Origin: Candidatus Altimarinota bacterium
Lineage (GTDB): Bacteria > Patescibacteriota > Gracilibacteria > UBA1369 > LOWO2-01-FULL-3
Direction of reading: 5' to 3'
NCBI GenBank assembly: GCA_029939035.1
Contig: JAOZTS010000026.1
Coordinates: 1 to 12,870, forward strand
Length of the DNA: 12,870 nt
In this document: positions 5,760 through 12,265 of the stretch, one piece after another
How positions within the stretch are numbered: position 1 is the stretch's first letter
Layout: each line of letters starts with the position of its first letter
Notes under the pieces: model-generated
What the model saw: the letters and a program-made list of their open reading frames with translations, nothing else
Told to the model about the DNA's origin: nothing
The model's database searches: none
Made by a program: the position numbers and the translations under genes

Positions 5760-7007
5760 TTAGTCGTTTTTTGGTTTAATGACTCTTACTTTTGTCTCTG
5801 TCTCTGGTTTGCTCTTGTTTACAACTAATTGTTGTACGATTCCATATGCAGTTGATGTTCCCCAGTAAATACCTACAGCAGCAGGTAGAGAGGCTGTGAA
5901 AACTGCGATCATTATTGGCATTACGTATGTCATTGTGCCTGTAGCCATAGCCATTTCTGATTTCTTCTCTTTCTTGTCTCCATCTTTTTTCTTTTTAGCT
6001 TTCTTTGCCATTGTCAGTTTCATTTGTGCGAATTGTAGTCCTCCTATTATAAGAGGGAGTACATAAATGTTAGCTTTTGTTAGGTCTAGTATCCCGAAGA
6101 AATGTACGCTGATGTCGTGAAGTGTGAATGATGAATATTCTGAGTAGAGGAGGTATGCATTGTCTGGGTTTAGTCCTCCTTTTACTACGTAGAATAATCC
6201 TATTAGGAATGGGAATTGTAGGAGAATAGGTAGACAAGATCCCATTGGATTAACTTTTGCGTCTTTCCAGATTGCCATTGTTTCCATGGCAATTTTTTGT
6301 TGGTCTCCCTTATATTTTTTCTTGATCTCTTCGAGTCGTGGTTGTATTTCTTGCATTTTCTTCTGAGATTTCATCGCTTTTTGAGATGGAACTAGAAGTA
6401 TTGTTCTGATGATTAATGTAAGAAGGATGATCGCTAGTCCCAGGTCATGTCGTGGCATTATTGATGTGAAGAAAATCAATGCGTTATATATAGGTCTGTA
6501 GAAAATTCCGTACCAAATTTGTTTGATAAGTCCTTCTTTTACTATCAGAAATTCGTTTGTAGTGAGTGTTTTCGTTTCTCCGTTAATTTCTGTCTCAAAT
6601 TCTATTCTGAAAAGTCCCATTTCTGAGAATAGGGCGTGATTCCAGCTTTCATATACAATTTTTGTGTCTTTTCCAGGTGCAACGACTATATCTTTGGCGT
6701 TTTCACAGTTTAGTTCTGGTTCTGAAGTTTTTTGATTCCATTCATTGTTCTCCTTCTTATATACGTCGAATGGTTCTCCAGGACATTCGTTTGGAATTAC
6801 TATTTCCTGATCGGTGTTGTTGCTTATCTTTACTGTGATTTTTTGTACGCGTGAATATTCTGTATCTGTAGTCGTAAATAGGACGTTTCCGCTGTTTAGG
6901 AGGAGTTCTTCTTCTTTGTTTTGGCAACTGTTAAATAAATAGTTGATTGCCAGAAAAACAACTAGGAAGATTACAACGTTTTTTAGAATTTTATTTAGTT
7001 TGTCCAT
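5760..7007 (-). CDS. yidC: Membrane protein insertase YidC/Oxa1
   Basis: Inserts and folds membrane proteins, alone or with SecYEG. Seen in 415 residues: N-terminal membrane segment 9-26, an outside region of about 130 residues (30-160) that is shorter than the Proteobacterial periplasmic domain, then the Oxa1-type core. The core has TM2 at 188-206 with the conserved groove arginine Arg201 in LIIRTILLVP, the cytoplasmic coiled-coil hairpin at about 208-250, TM3 at 257-276, TM4 at 313-330, a Lys-rich cytoplasmic loop 334-350, and TM5 at about 358-395. Cys28 after the first segment is only loosely lipobox-like, so lipidation is uncertain. Its start lies inside rnpA (17-nt overlap), implying coupled translation. 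No Shine-Dalgarno motif is visible. Confidence 0.96.
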   Translation of the reverse strand: MDKLNKILKNVVIFLVVFLAINYLFNSCQNKEEELLLNSGNVLFTTTDTEYSRVQKITVKISNNTDQEIVIPNECPGEPFDVYKKENNEWNQKTSEPELNCENAKDIVVAPGKDTKIVYESWNHALFSEMGLFRIEFETEINGETKTLTTNEFLIVKEGLIKQIWYGIFYRPIYNALIFFTSIMPRHDLGLAIILLTLIIRTILLVPSQKAMKSQKKMQEIQPRLEEIKKKYKGDQQKIAMETMAIWKDAKVNPMGSCLPILLQFPFLIGLFYVVKGGLNPDNAYLLYSEYSSFTLHDISVHFFGILDLTKANIYVLPLIIGGLQFAQMKLTMAKKAKKKKDGDKKEKKSEMAMATGTMTYVMPIMIAVFTASLPAAVGIYWGTSTAYGIVQQLVVNKSKPETETKVRVIKPKND

Positions 7008-7338
7008 AGTTAATGATGAGTTCTCTGATATCCTGCTCTATTTCCTCGAATTGTGCTGATATTACTCTTTTTTTTGGAATGAGTACTATGTCGAATGATT
7101 CTGTCGATGGTTTTATTTCGCTTGATGCTGTTCTTATCGCTTCATAAATCTGTCTTCTGAGCTTGTTTCGGTCAACTGCTTTTACGTATATCTTCTTGCT
7201 TACTACGCTACAGTATCTGTTAAATTCTTTATTATTCTTAATATATCTAATTATAAAGAGTTTTGAAACGCTATCTTTTCCTTTTTTTAGGATGTATTGA
7301 GTTTGATTACGCTCTATTCTGTATTTTTTCTCTAACAT
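6991..7338 (-). CDS. rnpA: Ribonuclease P protein component
   Basis: Protein subunit of RNase P, which trims the 5' leaders of tRNA precursors together with the catalytic RNA. Seen in 115 residues (usual 105-120): an N-terminal basic segment, and the diagnostic RNR-type motif AVDRNKLRRQIYEAIR at 54-69, followed by a beta strand DIVLIPKKR (83-91) and a C-terminal helix. It begins directly after the rpmH stop with no spacer (TAA then ATG) and overlaps yidC by 17 nt at its end. No Shine-Dalgarno motif precedes it, so translation probably depends on ribosomes finishing rpmH. The RNase P RNA gene is not in the window. Confidence 0.95.
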   Translation of the reverse strand: MLEKKYRIERNQTQYILKKGKDSVSKLFIIRYIKNNKEFNRYCSVVSKKIYVKAVDRNKLRRQIYEAIRTASSEIKPSTESFDIVLIPKKRVISAQFEEIEQDIRELIINYGQTK

Positions 7339-7470
7339 TTAAGATTTTGAATGTACTGTCGGCGCTAAACTCTTTCTACCCTTTGCTCTCCTACTTTTAA
7401 GCACGGAAGTGCTGGTTTTTCTAAAACCATGCTTCTTAAGTCTTTTCCGTTTTTTAAGTTTCCCTAGCAT
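7339..7470 (-). CDS. rpmH: 50S ribosomal protein L34 (43 residues)
   Basis: A short gene found by translating the minus strand upstream of rnpA. It gives 43 residues beginning MLGKLKKRKRLKKHGFRKTS and containing SRRAKGRKSLAP. The KHGFR and RRAKGRK blocks are the L34 signatures. Two features differ from the usual protein: the N-terminal (K)RTxQPS motif is missing, and the loop between HGFRxRM and VL is about two residues shorter, lacking NGR. The stop codon abuts the rnpA start. The order rpmH-rnpA-yidC-jag supports the call strongly. A good promoter lies 29-58 nt upstream of the start. The mRNA contains a short stem AGCAC/GTGCT (about 7400-7413) inside the gene. Confidence 0.93.
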   Translation of the reverse strand: MLGKLKKRKRLKKHGFRKTSTSVLKSRRAKGRKSLAPTVHSKS

Positions 7471-7498
7471 TTTTCTTTAATTATTTTTTCGCTAAGCG

Positions 7499-7528
7499 AT
7501 TCTATAGGGAAGTCTGCTTGCAAGTCAA
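7499..7528 (-). promoter_or_regulatory. Promoter of the rpmH-rnpA-yidC-jag operon
   Basis: Minus strand: -35 TTGACT (7528-7523); -10 either TATAGA (7506-7501, 16 nt spacer) or TAGAAT (7504-7499, 18 nt spacer), both within TATAGAAT. Start expected near 7490-7494, giving a leader of about 20-25 nt with no Shine-Dalgarno motif. The leader begins inside the small palindrome TCGC-TAA-GCGA (about 7489-7499). The -35 box overlaps by one base that of the divergent promoter. Confidence 0.7.
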
Positions 7529-7546
7529 TGGTTACTTTAGTATTAT
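7518..7546 (+). promoter_or_regulatory. Divergent promoter of the PP2C-like/propeller gene
   Basis: Plus strand: -35 TTGCAA (7518-7523), 17 nt spacer, -10 TATTAT (7541-7546). Start expected near 7553, giving a leader of about 14 nt (A/T-rich, no Shine-Dalgarno motif) before the ATG at 7567. It interlocks with the rpmH promoter, so RNA polymerase binding at one should hinder the other. Confidence 0.65.
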
Positions 7547-7566
7547 TTTCACCAAGTTAATTCAAA

Positions 7567-9576
7567 ATGCATATGGCTTTAAAAGCAAGTTACGAATTTT
7601 TGTTTGCGGGGAACGACGATAATAGTTTTCTGGAGAATTATTATTATGATCTTTTCCAGGAGTATGGTGATAAGAGTGGGCAAATCTTTGTTAATTTAGA
7701 AATTCAAAATAACCCTGTTGATGCAGAGGAGATTGGTGCGGCGATTTTTGAAACACTGCAGAAAGTGTTTTATGAGGATGTTGCGGCGGATCCGTATGAG
7801 CGTTTTGAGATCGCATTAAAGGCGGTGAATGGAGTTCTTGGTGAGTTTAGAGGACAAAAAACTTCAGGATATATTGGAAATTTGAATGTTGTGATCGCAG
7901 CAGTTGTTGGTGGGACGCTTTTATTATCACAAAGTGGTGATGCAGAGGCTTATTTAGTAAGAAAGAGATATGTAAGTATAGTAAGTGAAGGTTTGAGCGA
8001 AGAGGCTCCTGATGGAGATTTATTTACAAATATTGCTAGTGGCGAGATTGAAGAAGGGGAGTTTGTTCTTTTCTCTTCAACTCGACTGCTGAGATATATA
8101 AGTAAGACAGATTTGGCGAAAGCTATAGTAAGGATGAGCGTAGAAGAGACATTGAATGATATCAAGGATGTGATTTCTACTGAGATGTTGGGACGAATTG
8201 GTCTTATTGGAATAATGTTTGATGAGGCAACAGATGCCGAAGAGCTCGCAGGGATCGCAGAAAAGAGCCCTGAAACTGAGACACAAGGTACTTTGAAATC
8301 ATCAGATGGAAATATTTCTGCTGAAAAAGAGAGTTTAACTGGAAAATTTTTAACTGCTTTACGTCATAGAAGAAACAAGAAAACTGACGTTTATCCAAGA
8401 GAGAACAGAGCATGGTCGAGTATTAAGGATGGAATTTCAAATTTCTTTGGAAGTATTTTCTCTGGAGGATTTGGAAAAAACAAAGTATTCATCCTTCTTA
8501 TAGTAGTGATTGGAGTTTTGACTATTGGTATATGGGTTGCAAAGAGCAATCTGGCGGCTAGAGAAGAAATCAAGCAGTTGGATGTTGTGTTGAGTAGTGT
8601 GCAGGAAAAGCTTGTAGAAGCTGAAACTAAAGGTGAATATGACAAAAAGCAGGCAAAAGAAATTTTGGATGCAGCTTATGATGATGCTATTAAGGTTTTG
8701 AATTCAGGATATTATAGAGATAAAGCGATTTTGAATCTGAATCAGATTGATGAAATGAGAGATAATCTTGATAATGTCGTTAGATTGGAAACTCCAAAGG
8801 TTTTGGCTGATCTGACAGTGCAAAGGTCTGATGTAAATGCACTCGGATTTGCTGAAGTGGGGAATAGAGTCTTTGTATTTGAGTACAATGCCCTTTATGA
8901 GATCGTTCTTGATCAAGTTCAGGACCCACTTACTATTGATGATGAAGAAATGGTGATTGATGCGACAGGATTTGATGATAGAGGATCTGTTGTTTTCTTA
9001 ACAAAATCTGGGTATTTGATTGAATATAAAGACGGAACAATGTCATTTATGGATACTGATGATGGTTCATTCCATAAAGCAGTGGCGATTGAGGATTGGA
9101 GTAATAAAATTTATTTATTAGATTCAGTAGATAGTGCAGTTTGGAAATATACTTATAAAGGTACTCGAGATAAATTTGGAGGGGCAGAAGAATATTTTGT
9201 AGATGATGATGTAGATGTTACTGGAGGTCAGGATATTACTATTGATGGAAGTATATATGTTTTGAACAACACTGGTGACGTTTACAAGTTTTATGCTGGA
9301 GAAAAAGCAGACTTCTGGATCAACAATGCTCCTTATAATGCGTTCAAGAATCCATCTGTAATCTACACAAATGAGAAACTTGATGATGTTTATATTCTAG
9401 ATTCTCAGGACGGTAGAGTGCTTGTGTTTGAGAAAGATGCGCAAACTGGAAACTTGAATTATACATCTCAATATTTGATTGATACCTCTGGAGAACTTCG
9501 AGATATCTATGTAGATGCAGATTCAAAGAAGCTTTACGTTTTGACTCCTACATCAATTCTGGAGGTTGATCTTTAG
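7567..9576 (+). CDS. Membrane protein: degenerate PP2C-like domain, one TM helix, extracytoplasmic beta-propeller
   Basis: A 669-residue protein with no named family that I recognise. Seen: residues 1-225 show the spacing of PPM/PP2C phosphatases, with GNLNVVIAAVVGGTLLL then SQSGDAEAYLVR (GD at 124-125) and EFVLFSSTRLLRYIS at 165-179. The DGHG motif and the aspartate of the usual SDGL are missing, so metal-dependent catalysis looks lost. A basic linker (266-281) is followed by a single hydrophobic helix at 307-324, a helical coiled-coil stretch about 330-405, and repeated beta-strand units to the end (410-669) with VFVFEYNALYEI, IYLLDSVDSAVWKY and VYILDSQDGRVLVF, as in NHL/TolB-like propellers. 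Inference: an outside sensor or scaffold linked to an inside pseudophosphatase. The ATG at 7573 is an alternative start. It converges on ackA with 2 bp between stops. Confidence 0.8.
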   Translation: MHMALKASYEFLFAGNDDNSFLENYYYDLFQEYGDKSGQIFVNLEIQNNPVDAEEIGAAIFETLQKVFYEDVAADPYERFEIALKAVNGVLGEFRGQKTSGYIGNLNVVIAAVVGGTLLLSQSGDAEAYLVRKRYVSIVSEGLSEEAPDGDLFTNIASGEIEEGEFVLFSSTRLLRYISKTDLAKAIVRMSVEETLNDIKDVISTEMLGRIGLIGIMFDEATDAEELAGIAEKSPETETQGTLKSSDGNISAEKESLTGKFLTALRHRRNKKTDVYPRENRAWSSIKDGISNFFGSIFSGGFGKNKVFILLIVVIGVLTIGIWVAKSNLAAREEIKQLDVVLSSVQEKLVEAETKGEYDKKQAKEILDAAYDDAIKVLNSGYYRDKAILNLNQIDEMRDNLDNVVRLETPKVLADLTVQRSDVNALGFAEVGNRVFVFEYNALYEIVLDQVQDPLTIDDEEMVIDATGFDDRGSVVFLTKSGYLIEYKDGTMSFMDTDDGSFHKAVAIEDWSNKIYLLDSVDSAVWKYTYKGTRDKFGGAEEYFVDDDVDVTGGQDITIDGSIYVLNNTGDVYKFYAGEKADFWINNAPYNAFKNPSVIYTNEKLDDVYILDSQDGRVLVFEKDAQTGNLNYTSQYLIDTSGELRDIYVDADSKKLYVLTPTSILEVDL

Positions 9577-9578
9577 GA

Positions 9579-10757
9579 TCACTTTTTAGCTAGCTTGAAG
9601 GCTTGTGAAGCTATCTCTTTTTCTTCGTTTGTCGGAATTACAAAGACTTTTATTTTGCTTTTCCCATCAGAGATTAGCTCTTCGCAGTTTTCGTTCTTCT
9701 TTGCATTGAGCTTTAGGCCGGAGTGGTTTAGATAGGAGCATGCTTTTTCCCTTACGTAGAAGGCTTTTTCGCCGAGACCACCTGTGAAGATGACTGCGTC
9801 GAGTCCGTCCATTGCAGCTGTGTATGCACCTAAGTATTTAGCAATTTGGTATGAGAGAGTTTCGATTGTTAGGATTGCTTGTGGGTCTTTTTCTTTATAT
9901 TTTGCGTATATGTCTCGCATGTCTGGGCTGATTTGTGAAAATCCTTTGAGTCCTGACTCGTTGTTTAGGAGATCGTCGATGGCTGATGGTTTCATCTTAT
10001 GTTTTTCTTGGAGGTGAAGGACAATTGCCGGGTCGATTGAGCCGGATCTGGTTCCCATCATGATTCCTTCGAGGGGTGTGAAGCCCATGCTGGTGTCGAC
10101 GGATTTTCCGTTTATTGAAGCGGTTATTGAGGATCCGTTGCCGATGTGGCAAGAGATGATTTTCAGGTTTTTCTTCTTTAAAAGTTTGATCGCTGTTTCT
10201 GTAACATATTTGTGGCTTGTTCCGTGGAATCCGTATCTTCTAATGTTGTGTTTTTTGTAATATTCGTAAGGAAGCCCATATAGATATGCTTTTTCTGGCA
10301 TTGTTTGGTGGAATGCTGTGTCGAAAACTGCAATTTGTGGTGCGTGTTTGATTAATTTTTTGCAGGCTCTGATTGCTTGGAGGTTTGCGGGGTTGTGTAG
10401 GGGAGCGAGTGAAGATAATTTGTCTATTTCTTTGATTACTCGAGCATCGATTTTTACCGGCTCGCTGTACTTTTCTCCACCATGTACAACTCTGTGTCCT
10501 ACAACTTCGATTTCCTTTAGATTTTCTATCGTTCCTGTGTCTTTTAGAGTTTTTACTAATAATTTTATTCCTTCTTCGTGATTTTTTACTGGTAATTTTA
10601 GTCCGATATTCTTGTCTTCAGATTTAAAAATCAATTTGCATCCTTTTAGTCCGATTCCATCGATGTGAAATTTTGCAATTGGTTCAAAATCTTTCTTTTT
10701 TTCAAAAAGTTTAGATTTTATAGAAGAAGAGCCAGCATTTATTACGAGGATTTTCAT
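9579..10757 (-). CDS. ackA: Acetate kinase
   Basis: Converts acetyl phosphate and ADP to acetate and ATP, the substrate-level phosphorylation step of the Pta-AckA pathway; cytoplasmic. The 392 residues match the usual ~400. Seen: N-terminal phosphate-1 motif with Asn7 in VINAGSSSIK, Arg89 in GHRVVHGG, catalytic Asp146 in FDTAFH, His178 in YGFHGTSH, Arg237 in MGTRSGSIDP, nucleotide-site FTGGLGE (324-330), and Glu378 in PTNEE, corresponding to the Methanosarcina enzyme's Asn7, Arg91, Asp148, His180, Arg241 and Glu384. Its ATG overlaps the stop of the preceding gene as ATGA (10754-10757), so translation is probably coupled. No Shine-Dalgarno motif. Function is well supported. Confidence 0.97.
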   Translation of the reverse strand: MKILVINAGSSSIKSKLFEKKKDFEPIAKFHIDGIGLKGCKLIFKSEDKNIGLKLPVKNHEEGIKLLVKTLKDTGTIENLKEIEVVGHRVVHGGEKYSEPVKIDARVIKEIDKLSSLAPLHNPANLQAIRACKKLIKHAPQIAVFDTAFHQTMPEKAYLYGLPYEYYKKHNIRRYGFHGTSHKYVTETAIKLLKKKNLKIISCHIGNGSSITASINGKSVDTSMGFTPLEGIMMGTRSGSIDPAIVLHLQEKHKMKPSAIDDLLNNESGLKGFSQISPDMRDIYAKYKEKDPQAILTIETLSYQIAKYLGAYTAAMDGLDAVIFTGGLGEKAFYVREKACSYLNHSGLKLNAKKNENCEELISDGKSKIKVFVIPTNEEKEIASQAFKLAKK

Positions 10758-11251
10758 GTTATTACTTTATAAACTGCTGTTCCCACCTTTGGTTTCATGG
10801 CTATTTTAAGCCCTATATCGTCTCCGGCGTATGCAATAGTCACATCAGCTCTATTGATTTGCATGGATGTGATTTCTTGTTCAAAGAGTCCTTGGTCTTT
10901 TTCGAAAATTATTACGTCTCCGACTCGAAGAGAGCTGGTGAGTTTTATGATACCCACATCAATTTTGTCGAAAAAGCCGTCACAACGTCCGCAAATTTTC
11001 ATTTCACGTACTCCTGGAGTTGCAGTTCTTTTAGGTTTAAAAATATCTGTAGGATTTTCGAATTTACTTTCATGAATTGCATCTGCAATCGTCAATTCTT
11101 CTATAGCAGCAGGTCTTGCTCGAGTCACTCTTCTTGGCTTAGGTGCAGCCTTTTTTCGAGTTCGAGTTCGTGTAGGTTTTTTTCTAGCTTTTGCAGCTAG
11201 TGATCTTTTTCTTTGGTATGCCGGAATGTTTACTGAGTCGATTTCTGTCAT
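10754..11251 (-). CDS. EF-Tu domain-2-like beta-barrel protein with basic N-terminal tail
   Basis: A 165-residue protein between pta and ackA. Seen: residues 14-46 are strongly basic and rich in Lys/Arg/Pro/Ala (including RTRTRKKAAPKPRR), resembling disordered nucleic-acid-binding tails. A linker (50-80) follows. Residues 86-165 match the small translation-elongation-factor-like barrel, with GFFDKIDVGIIKL, LRVGDVIIFE, FEQEITSMQI, AGDDIGLKI and VGTAVYKV. Such barrels are known as stand-alone proteins of uncertain role in archaea and some bacteria. A CxxC pair (Cys87, Cys90) begins the barrel. I chose the ATG at 11251, which gives an 11-nt gap to pta; an in-frame ATG at 11296 would overlap pta and add 15 residues. 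Function unknown; RNA, ribosome or nucleoid binding is plausible from charge only. Confidence 0.75.
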   Translation of the reverse strand: MTEIDSVNIPAYQRKRSLAAKARKKPTRTRTRKKAAPKPRRVTRARPAAIEELTIADAIHESKFENPTDIFKPKRTATPGVREMKICGRCDGFFDKIDVGIIKLTSSLRVGDVIIFEKDQGLFEQEITSMQINRADVTIAYAGDDIGLKIAMKPKVGTAVYKVIT

Positions 11252-11262
11252 GGGAAGAGAGG

Positions 11263-12231
11263 TTATTTGCCTGACTTGGGTAGAGTTGCTTCGCAACTGG
11301 TGAAGGCGGTTACGTTTACTATATCGTTATAATTACATCCTCGAGAGAGGTCATTTACTGGTTTGTTTAGTCCTTGGAGCAATGGTCCGATGGCCTTTGC
11401 CTTTGCGAGTCGTTCTACAAGCTTATAAGCGATGTTTGCCGATTCTAGATCTGGGAAAATGAGTATGTTTGCGTCACCTTTAATTGGGGATTTTGGACAT
11501 TTCTTCTTTGCAACTTCTGGGACTAATGCTGCGTCGACTTGTAGTTCTCCATCTATTACTAATCTTGGACATTTGTATTTTATCATATTTAAAGCTTCTC
11601 GTATTTTGTCTAGTTTTGGGTGTTTTGCAGAGCCTTTTGTGGAAAATGATAGAAGTGCTACTTTTGGCTTAATGCCAAATCTTTTGGCGGTTTCTGCAGT
11701 GTCGATTGTGATGTCAGTTAGTGTGTGAGCATCCGGTTCGACTGTGATTGCTGCATCTGCAAAGAGAAGCAGTCTTTTTTCTAGTGCCATAATGAAAACT
11801 CCTGAAACTTTGTGGAATTTTTCTTTAGTTTTTATAATTTGAAGTGCTGGTCTGATACTGTCAGCTGTTGAATTTGTAGTTCCTGTCACCATTCCGTCTG
11901 CCAGGTCCATTTCTACCATCATTGTTCCAAAATAGTTCATGTCTTTGAGGAGTTCTTTTGCCTGGGGGAGTTTGAGACCCTTTGATTTCCGCAGTTTTAC
12001 TAGTTCTTTTGCAAAAGAGTCTTTGAGGGTTGAAGTTTTTGGGTCAATTATCTCGACTCCCTTTATTGGTTTTATTTTTTTTGGATTTCCGAGGAGGGTT
12101 ATCTTTGCAATTCCTTCTTTTGTAATCACTTTTGCAGCTTTATGAACCCTCTCGTCTTCACCTTCTGGAAAGACAATATGTTTGGGAGATTTTTTAGCCT
12201 GATTTCGAATTTTACGAATGAGGGAGTGCAT
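11263..12231 (-). CDS. pta: Phosphate acetyltransferase
   Basis: Interconverts acetyl-CoA plus phosphate and acetyl phosphate plus CoA, feeding acetate kinase. At 322 residues it is the short, single-domain Pta (about 325-340) without the DRTGG regulatory domain. Seen: FPEGEDERVHKAA near the N-terminus, ADGMVTGTTNSTAD (111-124), SFSTKGSAKHP (195-205), GDANILIFPDLESANIAYKL (252-271), AIGPLLQGLNKPVNDLSRGC (280-299), with Ser296, Arg297 and Asp303 matching the catalytic Ser/Arg/Asp of Methanosarcina Pta. A good -10 box, TATTAT, ends 6 nt before the ATG, so the mRNA may be leaderless. First gene of a three-gene acetate operon. Confidence 0.96.
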   Translation of the reverse strand: MHSLIRKIRNQAKKSPKHIVFPEGEDERVHKAAKVITKEGIAKITLLGNPKKIKPIKGVEIIDPKTSTLKDSFAKELVKLRKSKGLKLPQAKELLKDMNYFGTMMVEMDLADGMVTGTTNSTADSIRPALQIIKTKEKFHKVSGVFIMALEKRLLLFADAAITVEPDAHTLTDITIDTAETAKRFGIKPKVALLSFSTKGSAKHPKLDKIREALNMIKYKCPRLVIDGELQVDAALVPEVAKKKCPKSPIKGDANILIFPDLESANIAYKLVERLAKAKAIGPLLQGLNKPVNDLSRGCNYNDIVNVTAFTSCEATLPKSGK

Positions 12232-12237
12232 GTATAC

Positions 12238-12265
12238 ATAATAGCAAATTGTCCTACATTTGGAA
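12238..12265 (-). promoter_or_regulatory. Probable promoter of the pta operon
   Basis: Minus strand: -10 TATTAT (12243-12238) then GTATAC and the pta ATG, so the start site would fall at or beside the start codon. The -35 candidate TTCCAA (12265-12260) with a 16 nt spacer is weak. It overlaps the end of the PHP gene. Confidence 0.45.

Noticed and set aside
7399..7420. Terminator-like hairpin AGCAC-GGAA-GTGCT followed by GG and T5 on the plus strand
   Set aside because: It lies inside the rpmH coding region on the opposite strand with no plus-strand gene ending there; the codons explain it.
7471..7566. Chromosomal origin next to rpmH
   Set aside because: The cluster is often near oriC, but there is no dnaA, no DnaA-box cluster and only a 96-bp gap filled with promoters.
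10859..11200. 113-codon plus-strand reading frame antisense to the barrel gene, rich in Ser/Phe/Cys
   Set aside because: Low-complexity shadow of the Lys/Arg-rich tail read in reverse; the opposite strand has recognisable domain motifs.
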